A DNA stretch of 41,052 bases from Acidobacteriota bacterium (lineage in GTDB: Bacteria > Acidobacteriota > Terriglobia > Terriglobales > Acidobacteriaceae), in NCBI GenBank assembly GCA_021846945.1, contig JAJZVZ010000020.1, positions 1 through 41,052 on the forward strand, given 5' to 3'. Of this stretch, positions 34,076-41,052 are shown piece after piece. The stretch's first letter is position 1; each line of letters starts with the position of its first letter. The position numbers and the translations under genes are program-made. The notes under the pieces are model-generated. The model ran no database searches. It was given only the letters and a program-made list of their open reading frames with translations, and was not told the origin of the DNA.

Positions 34076-35065
34076 TTATTGATCTGATTTGACGGGCAGG
34101 ATGAAATCGCCGTCCTCGTCGTTTGCCCGGGCGGTTGCGGCCAGGTCGAGGCTGTCGAGGGGAATGGCGCGGCTGTGCCGGTCCATCACGTAGAGCGTGC
34201 CCTGCGTGAGGAGGTAATTATGGATCTCTTCAGGCGGACGGCCGTCTTTGAAGACAAGCATCACCGTGCCCCTGCCGTTTGGATCCAGGTCTGGAAGCGC
34301 AGGCGGGTTGGGGCTGGACGGAAGCGGCGGGCCGGATGAGTGCGCGGGCGGCCTGGCGTACCGCCCGGGCCACGGTAGTGCTTGATCTTGATTGGAGGGG
34401 TGCACGGAGTATCCCGGTAATCTGTTATCGGGATAGGAGTTCTGAGGGCTGTAATCCGCGTAAGGGGCTTGAGCGACATAATTCGCGCCGGCCGCGGAAT
34501 CTCCTTCTTGATTCCAGCAATCCCAACCGTTCCACATTGCCGGACAGTCTGAGAAGCCGGGATACGCCCAGAGATAAGGGGCGATCCAGCCACCCCATCC
34601 CCCAGCGTAGTAACCGGAGTATTCACTGTCATAACCAAACATTCGTCTGAAGGGCCGGCGGAACGGCCGGTGATGACGCCGATGATCCTGGAAGCCGGCG
34701 CCGCGATTGGAGTTGCCGAGGCCCTCGTGCCGGAAGCCTTGCGCCGAGTTGGGAAATGCGCCGGGGGAGAACGTGAGGGAACCGGAGAAGAGATTGCGCT
34801 CGGAACCGGCAATGCTTGTTGGCGAGGCGTCTCTGAACTGCGGAGGCGCGTATCGGGCGAATCCGCCATGGAACGAAGGACCGGGAGCGCCGAAGCCATC
34901 ATTCGAGACCGAGCCGAGGCTGCCGAAGCCTCCGCGGCCAAATCCGCCGTGAGAAGAAGCCCCGGAATGGCCTCCGAAGCCGCCGCCGTGCGATCCACCA
35001 TGTTGCGCACAGACCGGCAGTGCAATCCATGCGACGATCATCGCGATCGCGGCGAGGCGCTTCAT
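34076..35065 (-). CDS. Secreted Gly/His-rich protein with a C-terminal conserved domain
   Basis: A 329-residue exported protein. The signal peptide (about 1-20) ends in VCAQ. Residues 21-60 are a run of GGSHGG/GGFGG-type repeats, then a Pro/Arg/His-rich middle (HRRHHRPFRRPFRRMFG near 130) and an aromatic stretch with few cysteines (CPAMWNGWDCW). The end (about 270-329) is a more ordered domain: TVMLVFKDGRPPEEIHNYLLTQ, then LYVMDRHSRAIPLDSLDL, which appears in several acidobacterial secreted proteins. No enzymatic motif is visible; a structural or metal-binding surface role is possible. Overlapping frames look like low-complexity shadows. Confidence 0.6.
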   Translation of the reverse strand: MKRLAAIAMIVAWIALPVCAQHGGSHGGGFGGHSGASSHGGFGRGGFGSLGSVSNDGFGAPGPSFHGGFARYAPPQFRDASPTSIAGSERNLFSGSLTFSPGAFPNSAQGFRHEGLGNSNRGAGFQDHRRHHRPFRRPFRRMFGYDSEYSGYYAGGWGGWIAPYLWAYPGFSDCPAMWNGWDCWNQEGDSAAGANYVAQAPYADYSPQNSYPDNRLPGYSVHPSNQDQALPWPGRYARPPAHSSGPPLPSSPNPPALPDLDPNGRGTVMLVFKDGRPPEEIHNYLLTQGTLYVMDRHSRAIPLDSLDLAATARANDEDGDFILPVKSDQ

Positions 35066-35133
35066 GGGGAAATTCTACGCTTGTTTTGGGGGCACAGATC
35101 CTGGTTGCAGTCGAGACGCGGAATGCCAGGCAG

Positions 35134-36510
35134 CTAGACTCCGAGTTCCTTACGAATTGCACCCGCAATCGCCTCAGCGTGCTTCCGCATGGCTTCCTCG
35201 CTTTCGGCTTCGATCATGACTCTGGCCAACGGTTCGGTGCCGCTGTAGCGGATGACGACGCGGCCGGAGTCTTTCAGTTCCTCTTCGGCGGCCCGGATCG
35301 CTGCGGCTACCGCTGGGATCGTCGCGAGCGGTTTCTTCTCGCGCACTCTGACGTTGGTGATGATTTGCGGAAAAACCTTAAGGTCTGCGGTCAGCTCTTC
35401 AATGGATTTGCCGGTGCGAGCGATGAGATCAAGGATAACGAGAGCAGTCAGCAGGCCGTCACCGGTGGTGGCGAGATGAGGCAGCAGGATGTGGCCGGAC
35501 TGTTCGCCGCCGAGCGCGGCGTTGTGCTTCTGCATCTCTTCGAGGACGTAGCGGTCGCCAACCGGAGCGCGCAGCATGCGGATGCCGCTGTGCTTGAGAG
35601 CGGCTTCAAGGCCCATATTTGACATGGTGGTGGCGACGACGAGATCGCCGGTGAGCAGGCTGCGGGCCTTCAGATCGCGGGCGGCCATCAGCAGGATGGC
35701 GTCGCCGTTGATCACATTGCTGCGGGCGCCAGCCAGCATGCAGCGGTCGGCGTCGCCGTCGAAGGTGAGGCCGATATTGGCGCCGCGTTTTGCAACCTGC
35801 GCGGCAACGAAGTCAGGATGCAGCGCGCCGCAGTTCAGGTTGATGTTGCGGCCATCGGGAGCGATGTTGAGGAGCGTGATCTCGGCGGATCCATCGGCGT
35901 TCAGTCGGCGGAAAAGCTCGGGCGCGATGGCGGCGGCGGCTCCATTGGCGCAGTCAGCCACAACACGCAGGCCTGTGAGCGAGAGACCGGGCACGGAATC
36001 GATGAGGAACTGGATGTAATCGGCCTGGAGCGCGGGGTTGTCCTCGACGGGGGGAAGGGAAGCGGGATCGGGCGCTTCAGTTCGCGCGGCGTGATGAAAG
36101 ATCTCGTCTTCGATGGCCAACTCGACTGCGTCGGCGAGCTTGAATCCATCGGCGCCGAAGAGCTTGATGCCGTTGTCCTGCCAGGGATTGTGCGAGGCGG
36201 AGATGACGACTCCGGCGTGGAAGCCGTGGGTGCGGGCAAGGAAGGCGACAGCGGGCGTGGTGATGACGCCTGCGCTCTCGATGCTTGCTCCGGCGGCGCG
36301 CAAGCCGGCGGCGAGCGTGGCGGCGATCCAGGCGCTGGATTCGCGTGTGTCGCGGCCGAGAAGTACGCGCGGCTCGGCTTCGGTTTTGCGCAGCGAGTGG
36401 GCGAGGGCGAGGCCGACCGCGTAGATGGTGGTGGCGTCGAGCGGCGATTCACCGGCGACGGCGCGGATGCCGTCGGTGCCGAAGAGTTGGCGATGGGATG
36501 CAGTGGTCAT
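35134..36510 (-). CDS. glmM: Phosphoglucosamine mutase
   Basis: A 458-residue enzyme converting glucosamine 6-phosphate to glucosamine 1-phosphate for UDP-GlcNAc, peptidoglycan and LPS. It starts LFGTDGIRAVAGESPL, has the phosphoserine loop VVISASHNP (Ser106 the active serine), the metal-binding DGDADR block (in FDGDADRCML), the sugar-binding GEQSGH (seen as LGGEQSGHIL) and the C-terminal phosphate loop RYSGTEPLARVM. These place it with GlmM rather than with PGM/PMM. Its ATG overlaps the xseA stop by 4 nt, a pairing seen in no standard pathway but consistent with cotranscription. Confidence 0.95.
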   Translation of the reverse strand: MTTASHRQLFGTDGIRAVAGESPLDATTIYAVGLALAHSLRKTEAEPRVLLGRDTRESSAWIAATLAAGLRAAGASIESAGVITTPAVAFLARTHGFHAGVVISASHNPWQDNGIKLFGADGFKLADAVELAIEDEIFHHAARTEAPDPASLPPVEDNPALQADYIQFLIDSVPGLSLTGLRVVADCANGAAAAIAPELFRRLNADGSAEITLLNIAPDGRNINLNCGALHPDFVAAQVAKRGANIGLTFDGDADRCMLAGARSNVINGDAILLMAARDLKARSLLTGDLVVATTMSNMGLEAALKHSGIRMLRAPVGDRYVLEEMQKHNAALGGEQSGHILLPHLATTGDGLLTALVILDLIARTGKSIEELTADLKVFPQIITNVRVREKKPLATIPAVAAAIRAAEEELKDSGRVVIRYSGTEPLARVMIEAESEEAMRKHAEAIAGAIRKELGV

Positions 36511-37940
36511 AGCTTTGGCTTCCTTGCTTTCTTCCTGGGCGCGGGCGCGTTGGATGCGGTGGATAAGACGCGGCTGGTGAATGCGCCGTCAGAGAGGCGC
36601 GTGGTGAGTTCATTGCCGGGGGCAAGCTGCATGGTGGAGCGGATGAGACTGCCCTGGGCATCGAGGACGAGAGCATAGCCGCGGTCAAGGACGGCGAGCG
36701 GCGAAAGCGAGTGGAGGCGAGCGTCAAATGCGCTGAGAGAAGATGAGGCGGTGTGAAGCAGGCGTTCCATGGCGCGGTCAAGGCGCGCGCGGCAGGCGAG
36801 CAGCCGTTCGCGGGTTTGCGCGAGACTCTGCCGGGGATCATGGCGGAGCACGGCCGCGCCAAGTTCGGCGACGCGAAGCTGCCGGTGGCGAAGATCCGTA
36901 GTGAGGGCTGACTCCTGGCGGAAGCTGAGGTCGTCGAGGCGCTGGGCAAGGCGTCGGAGCAGCGACGAGACGCGCGACTCGGCGCGGTCGGGCGCAGCGA
37001 TGCGGGTAAAGAGCTGGCGGACCTGCAAAAGCTGGAAGCGGATGGCGCGATCGAGGCGCTGAGACTGCGCGGCCAGGTACTCGGCAATTCTGTGGTGAGC
37101 CTCGGTGACGAGTTCGGCGGCGGCGGACGGTGTGGGCGCGCGCAGATCAGCCGCGAAGTCGGCAATGGTGAAGTCGGTTTCGTGGCCGATGGCCGAGACG
37201 ACAGGCAATTGCGAGGATGCGATGGCGCGGGCGACGCGCTCGCTGTTGAAGGCAGCCATGTCTTCAAGCGACCCGCCGCCGCGGGCGAGGACGATGAGGT
37301 CGACGAGGCCGCTGGCATTGAGATCGGCGAGGGCGGCTTCAATTTCAGCCGGCGCCTGCTCGCCCTGAACCGAGACGGGGTAAAGCAGCACGTTGAGGCC
37401 GGAGTGGCGGCGCGCGACGATGTTGAGGAAGTCGCGGATGACCGCGCCGGTGGGCGAAGTGACGATGCCGACCGTGCGCGGAAAAGCTGGCAGCGGACGC
37501 TTGCGGGCGGCGTCGAAGAGGCCTTCGTCTTTGAGGCGCTGCTTGAGTTGCTCGAAGGCAAGCTGCAACGATCCCGCGCCGACCGGCTCCATGGTTTCGG
37601 CCGCCAGTTGCATCTGGCCGCGCTGCTCGTAGACGCTGATGCGACCGCGCACCAGGACGTGAAGGCCGTCCTCTGGGCGAAAGCGGAGAAGCATCGCCTG
37701 GCGCCGGAAGAGGACGACGGGAAGCTGAGCTTCTGCGTCCTTCAGCGTGAAATAGACGTGGCCGGATGGTGCGGGCCGGTAGTTGGAGATTTCGCCCTCA
37801 ACCCACACGTCGGCGTACTCGCGCTCGACCAGCTCGCGGACATGGCCGACAAGCTCGCTGACCGGCCAGATGCGGCGGGTCGGAGCCTCATCCGCAAAAA
37901 GGAAATCGAGCTGGGCCGAGATGGCACGCTGGGACGGCAT
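36507..37940 (-). CDS. xseA: Exodeoxyribonuclease VII large subunit
   Basis: A 477-residue subunit of the single-strand-specific nuclease ExoVII. The N-terminal OB-fold is SELVGHVRELVEREYADVWVEGEISNYRPAPSGHVYFTLKD in shortened form: WVEGEISN and GHVYFTLKD are the family words. The catalytic domain has VGIVTSPTGAVIRDFLNI and DLIVLARGGGSLEDMAAFN with SAIGHETDFTIADFAADLRAPTPSAAAEL, the conserved aspartates and Gly-rich loop. A long coiled-coil C-terminal region (about 275-440) is present. A TTG at 37949 is an alternative start; ATG 37940 is the better one. xseB (small subunit) is not adjacent. Confidence 0.94.
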   Translation of the reverse strand: MPSQRAISAQLDFLFADEAPTRRIWPVSELVGHVRELVEREYADVWVEGEISNYRPAPSGHVYFTLKDAEAQLPVVLFRRQAMLLRFRPEDGLHVLVRGRISVYEQRGQMQLAAETMEPVGAGSLQLAFEQLKQRLKDEGLFDAARKRPLPAFPRTVGIVTSPTGAVIRDFLNIVARRHSGLNVLLYPVSVQGEQAPAEIEAALADLNASGLVDLIVLARGGGSLEDMAAFNSERVARAIASSQLPVVSAIGHETDFTIADFAADLRAPTPSAAAELVTEAHHRIAEYLAAQSQRLDRAIRFQLLQVRQLFTRIAAPDRAESRVSSLLRRLAQRLDDLSFRQESALTTDLRHRQLRVAELGAAVLRHDPRQSLAQTRERLLACRARLDRAMERLLHTASSSLSAFDARLHSLSPLAVLDRGYALVLDAQGSLIRSTMQLAPGNELTTRLSDGAFTSRVLSTASNAPAPRKKARKPKL

Positions 37941-38163
37941 TTTCTTCAAGTAAGTGTAACTGCTTCTCTGAATCGGGAGTTTGAAAAATGAACCGTGATC
38001 CTGTCTCGCAGGCCGGCGCTCCTCTATGGAGAAGCGACGCCTGGCGCTGCCATTTCGCTTTCAAATTTCCTGACGTATAAGTGCATCAGGCTCGCGCCAC
38101 TGTACCTTGCCACCAAGACGCGGAGTGCAGAGTGCGCGAGCCCGTCATGCCGGATGCTGGCGC

Positions 38164-39846
38164 CTATTTGCCGGTATAGGCAACGCGCCAGATGGAGTTC
38201 GAGCCGTCGTCGGTAACCAGCAGCGAGCCGTCTGGCGCCACGGTAACACCTACCGGGCGGCCCCAGACATTGCCATCGGGCAGTACGAAGCCCGTGACGA
38301 AGTCCTCGTACTCGCCGGTGGCGTGGCCGGTCTGGTGCAGCGGCACACGAATCACCTCATAGCCGGCGCGAATGGCCTTATTCCAGGATCCGTGCTCGCT
38401 GGCGAAGATATCGCCGTCATACTCTGCCGGGAACTGCTTGCCGGTATAGAAGGTCATTTCGAGCGAGGCGTTATGCGGCTGCAGCAGCACGTCCGGCGTG
38501 ATGACCTTGTTCTTCAGTTCGGGATGTGTGCCGGGGTGGCGCGGGTCCTGGTGTCCGCCGATGTACCACCACGGCCAGCCATAAAAGCCGCCCGGTTGCA
38601 CATGGGTGATGTAGTCGGGCACCAGGTTGTCCCCCAACGCATCGCGCTCGTTCACGGAGCACCAAAGCTCGCCGGTCGTTGGATTAATGGCCAGCCCCAC
38701 AGGATTGCGGATACCGTATGCATAGATGTGCATGCCGGAGCCATCGGGATTGAAGGCGAGAATGTCGGCACGATCCTTCTCCGCGGGATGCGTATCCGGG
38801 TCATCCACGTTCGAGCCGGAGCCGACCGATGCAAACATCGTCTTGCCGTCCGGCGAGAAGCGGATGTCGCGCGTGATGTGACCGCGGCCGTTGCTGGGCA
38901 GATCCGCGATGTGCTGCGCCGGCCCGCGTGCCTTCAAATCGCCGTTCTCGTACGGGAAGCGCACCACGGCATTGGTGTTGCCCACGTACACCCATTGGGG
39001 GTTGGGGCCAAGTGGATAGAAGGCAATGCCGAACGGCTGATTAAGGCCCGTGGCGAAGGTGCTGGTGAGCTTCGGCTTGCCATCCGGCGTGATCCCACGG
39101 AAGATCAGAATGCGGCCGGGCCCGGCTTCGGCGACGAAGAAGTCGCCATTGGGCGCGGTGCGGATGAGGCGTGGATTCTCAAGGTCGGCCGCGTAAAGCT
39201 GTACCTTGAACCCCTCGGGGGCCTGCGGCCACACATTCGCGGGCCGGGGAACCAGTCTTGGTCCGTTGCCGGCAGACGCAGTGGCAAAGGGGGCGGGAAG
39301 ATCCGCCACCGTGATCTTGCGGGTGGTTCCTGGCTTCTCAAAGCGGAAGTCAGTAAATGGCGGCTTGGGCGGCGGCGCATTCAGCGCGCCTGAAGCGTCC
39401 GCTCCGCTGCTGGCTGGGGCGCCCTCAAGTGCGCCTTGGGTGTTTTTCAGGTTTTTCAGATAGGTGACGACCTGCCACCGCTCCTTTTCAGGCAACGCCT
39501 TCCAGGAGGGCATTCCATTCATCAGGTCGCCGCGGGTGATGTACCAGAAGATTTCGCCGGGTTTCGCCGCTTGTACCGGCCCTTTTGTGAGCGCGGGAAT
39601 GATGCCTGTTCCCTGGGCGTTCTGGCCGTGGCAGGCGGCGCATTTCTGAACGAAGACCGTGCGGCCGGCCTCGGCGTTCTGCTGGCCGGTATAGGGGTTC
39701 GTCATTGCGGCAGCGGACGCAGGCGCGTTATGAAAGCGTGGGGTTTGAGCAAACAAAAGCGCCGCAAGAGCGGGAACAGCGGCGATGGAAGCAATGAGCA
39801 CTCGGGTTGAAGCAGATTTTGCGGGCTTCAAAGGTCTTTCCTCCAT
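38164..39846 (-). CDS. Cytochrome c / PQQ-type sugar (sorbosone) dehydrogenase fusion
   Basis: A 560-residue exported protein with two modules. Residues 1-35 hold a signal sequence or anchor. A class I cytochrome c follows, with haem motif CAACH (Cys69, Cys72, His73) and the axial methionine region around GMPSWKALPEKERWQVV (about 111-128). After an Ala/Pro linker comes a six-bladed propeller of the GDH/sorbosone dehydrogenase (PQQ-dependent) type: NPRLIRTAPNGDFFVAEAG, GLNQPFGIAFYPLG, YGIRNPVGLAINPTTGELWCSVNERD and SEHGSWNKA, the last a hallmark of this family. The enzyme should oxidise a sugar in the periplasm and pass electrons to its own haem. Haem insertion would need the CcmF system seen upstream. 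Confidence 0.86.
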   Translation of the reverse strand: MEERPLKPAKSASTRVLIASIAAVPALAALLFAQTPRFHNAPASAAAMTNPYTGQQNAEAGRTVFVQKCAACHGQNAQGTGIIPALTKGPVQAAKPGEIFWYITRGDLMNGMPSWKALPEKERWQVVTYLKNLKNTQGALEGAPASSGADASGALNAPPPKPPFTDFRFEKPGTTRKITVADLPAPFATASAGNGPRLVPRPANVWPQAPEGFKVQLYAADLENPRLIRTAPNGDFFVAEAGPGRILIFRGITPDGKPKLTSTFATGLNQPFGIAFYPLGPNPQWVYVGNTNAVVRFPYENGDLKARGPAQHIADLPSNGRGHITRDIRFSPDGKTMFASVGSGSNVDDPDTHPAEKDRADILAFNPDGSGMHIYAYGIRNPVGLAINPTTGELWCSVNERDALGDNLVPDYITHVQPGGFYGWPWWYIGGHQDPRHPGTHPELKNKVITPDVLLQPHNASLEMTFYTGKQFPAEYDGDIFASEHGSWNKAIRAGYEVIRVPLHQTGHATGEYEDFVTGFVLPDGNVWGRPVGVTVAPDGSLLVTDDGSNSIWRVAYTGK

Positions 39847-39939
39847 GGGGAATGGAATTCATATTCCGGCCCCGCGCGGTACAGGGGATGCAATTGAATC
39901 CCCCGCGGCCCGACCGAGACCATGGGTGCTACTTCCAGC

Positions 39940-40275
39940 TTACTCGCGATTTGCGACGAGGATGCGCAGCTCAGCGGCAAGCGAAGCGAGTTGCGGGCCG
40001 TTTACGACGCCGGGACCGTCTTCCCGGGCGTAGAGAGTCTCGCATTCACGGGCCAGCGCAGTTCCTTTTTCAAGACCGAAGGAGCCAAGGACGCCTGCCA
40101 GTTTGTGCGCTGCCGAGATGGCTTCCTCGCGCTGCTGGGGCGTGAGCGCGCCACCGGAGCGGACTCGGGCAGCAGCGTCTTCAAGAACGTTGACCCGAGC
40201 CAGTATCTCGGCGAGGTGCCTGCGCCATAGCTGATTGATCGCCTGGCTCAGTTCGGGATGTGCGGCTGGGTCCAT
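39940..40275 (-). CDS. Histidine phosphotransfer (Hpt) domain protein
   Basis: A 111-residue helical bundle. The Hpt phosphohistidine motif is AAHKLAGVLGSFGLEKGTALA with His57 as the site (HKLAG; Gly64 and Gly67 follow in the expected positions). It lies 13 bp after the response-regulator gene, so the two probably pass a phosphoryl group to each other or feed a phosphorelay. No histidine kinase is adjacent. A long leader (about 1-45) precedes the bundle. Confidence 0.78.
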   Translation of the reverse strand: MDPAAHPELSQAINQLWRRHLAEILARVNVLEDAAARVRSGGALTPQQREEAISAAHKLAGVLGSFGLEKGTALARECETLYAREDGPGVVNGPQLASLAAELRILVANRE

Positions 40276-40288
40276 GATTGGGCGCGGT

Positions 40289-40663
40289 TCAATTCCAGCC
40301 GAGCACGAGGGCGATTTCGTTGGAGAGCGTGAGCGGATCGAAGGGCTTGAAGAGGACGGCCTCGACGCCCAGGTCCGCGAATCGCCGTTGGTCGGTGCTT
40401 TGCACTTTGGCGGTGAGCAGAAGGACGGGAATGTGCGCCGTGGAGGGGTTCTTACGCAGCTCGCGAAAGGTGGTGGGGCCGTCCATCCCGGGCATCATCA
40501 CGTCGAGAAGAATGGCGTCTGGCTGATGTTCGGCGGCGCGGGCCAGGCCCTGCGGGCCCGAACTGGCCATCACCACCTCCCATCCGGCAACGGTTTCAAG
40601 GCTAAGAGCGGCGACCTGGCGTATGTCCTCTTCGTCGTCAATGATCAGAATTTTGCGTGCCAA
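40289..40663 (-). CDS. Single-domain response regulator
   Basis: A 124-residue receiver of the CheY/Spo0F type. The acidic pocket is DDEED (9-13), the phosphoacceptor is Asp54 in ILLDVMMPGMDG, the switch Thr is in LLLTAKV, and the lysine is in LFKPFDP. All catalytic residues are intact. There is no output domain, so it likely works through the Hpt protein encoded right after it (13 bp) or by binding a target. It contrasts with the degenerate receiver at 27653-28033. Confidence 0.88.
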   Translation of the reverse strand: MARKILIIDDEEDIRQVAALSLETVAGWEVVMASSGPQGLARAAEHQPDAILLDVMMPGMDGPTTFRELRKNPSTAHIPVLLLTAKVQSTDQRRFADLGVEAVLFKPFDPLTLSNEIALVLGWN

Positions 40664-40892
40664 GCTGGGCCGCCTCCAAATTTATTGTGGGATGCCGTGG
40701 CGGCGCTGTCGATGTCCACTGAGCATCAATTTACTGAAGGGGTAACGAATTGAGCAATGAGAAGTGGAAGCGGGAGCCTGATCAGGAGACGGCTGATGGC
40801 AGTTCCTCCGCTTCAAAAATGGTTGCTTAGGATGGTTCACGGCTCTCATGCGCTGGCCCCGCTGCCTGCAACGGCACGCTGTTCAGAGCGCC

Positions 40893-41052
40893 TCAGCCGT
40901 GCTGCGGCGCAACCGGAGTTTCAGAACCGGCCTCGGTCAGAACGATGCGCCGCCCCACCCGGTCGAACAGTTTGACCTGATGATGGGTCTCCAGCGCGGC
41001 GACGGCGTGACTGACCGCCGATTGCGCCAGATTGAGGGCCTCGGCGGCGCGG
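40893..41052 (-). pseudogene. LysR-type HTH fragment, truncated after the wing, runs off the window
   Basis: The minus strand from the window end encodes AAEALNLAQSAVSHAVAALE and LFDRVGRRIVLTEAG, the winged HTH of LysR regulators, then stops (TGA at 40893-40895) after a few more residues. The effector-binding domain that should follow for about 200 residues is missing; the next 230 bp to the response-regulator start do not continue it in any frame I read. It is thus a broken LysR gene or a stand-alone HTH. Its 5' end is outside the window. Confidence 0.62.

Noticed and set aside
36449..37561. A 370-codon minus-strand frame overlapping xseA
   Set aside because: Ser/Pro/Arg-rich composition with no family motif; it is the alternate frame of xseA, which carries clear ExoVII blocks.
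40750..40830. A 26-codon plus-strand frame starting with TTG after GAAGGGG
   Set aside because: Has a ribosome-site-like sequence but is very short, begins with TTG and has no recognisable motif; chance is likely.

Overview
The window reads as a chromosomal segment of a GC-rich, Gram-negative-type bacterium, most probably an acidobacterium of the Terriglobia/Acidobacteriaceae type. The signs are lolA (an outer membrane), a type IV pilin, a system II cytochrome c maturation cluster, DUF4254/DUF3617/DUF4149/DUF2905 proteins, and several families of short palindromic intergenic repeats with a REP-associated transposase. The phylum is an inference from gene content and style; no rRNA is present to settle it. 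Almost the whole window is coding, mostly on the minus strand.

Layout. 1-8.5 kb: pilin and lolA (4-nt overlap), an M16 peptidase divergent from rlmN, a DUF3617 protein, a TPR protein overlapping yvcK, and a DUF4254 protein divergent from galT. 8.6-12.5 kb: a secreted GH16 glycosidase, tRNA-Lys(TTT), and a split KdpD-like pair (a histidine kinase without its phosphoacceptor histidine, then a KdpD-N/Usp protein). 12.6-17.2 kb: two paralogous polytopic membrane proteins and a divergent family 2 glycosyltransferase, probably an envelope glycan locus. 17.1-23 kb: ZIP transporter, ychF, a large secreted phosphoesterase with a clear terminator, a DUF4149 protein and htpX. 23-28 kb: ccmF, ccmH, a CcmI-like protein and a membrane-anchored carboxypeptidase-regulatory-domain protein, with a CRP-like palindrome upstream of ccmF, then a receiver protein lacking its phosphoacceptor aspartate. 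28.3-30.3 kb: uvrB.

30.4-32.5 kb is the accessory island. It holds a lower-GC membrane protein with a GRDI-type motif, then a REP-associated Y1 transposase bracketed by inverted REPs and, outside them, by two 87%-identical 95-bp direct repeats that encode the C-terminal DNA-binding part of a HicB-like antitoxin. 32.5-41 kb: a membrane polyferredoxin, a DUF2905 protein, a Gly-rich secreted protein, xseA-glmM (4-nt overlap), a cytochrome c/PQQ sugar dehydrogenase fusion, a response regulator plus Hpt pair, and a truncated LysR-type HTH running off the window end.

Most genes are housekeeping. The observations most worth following are the nested REP/transposase/HicB-tail structure, the two signalling proteins that have each lost the phosphorylated residue, the GRDI-motif membrane protein, and four separate classes of small intergenic palindromic or tandem repeats.
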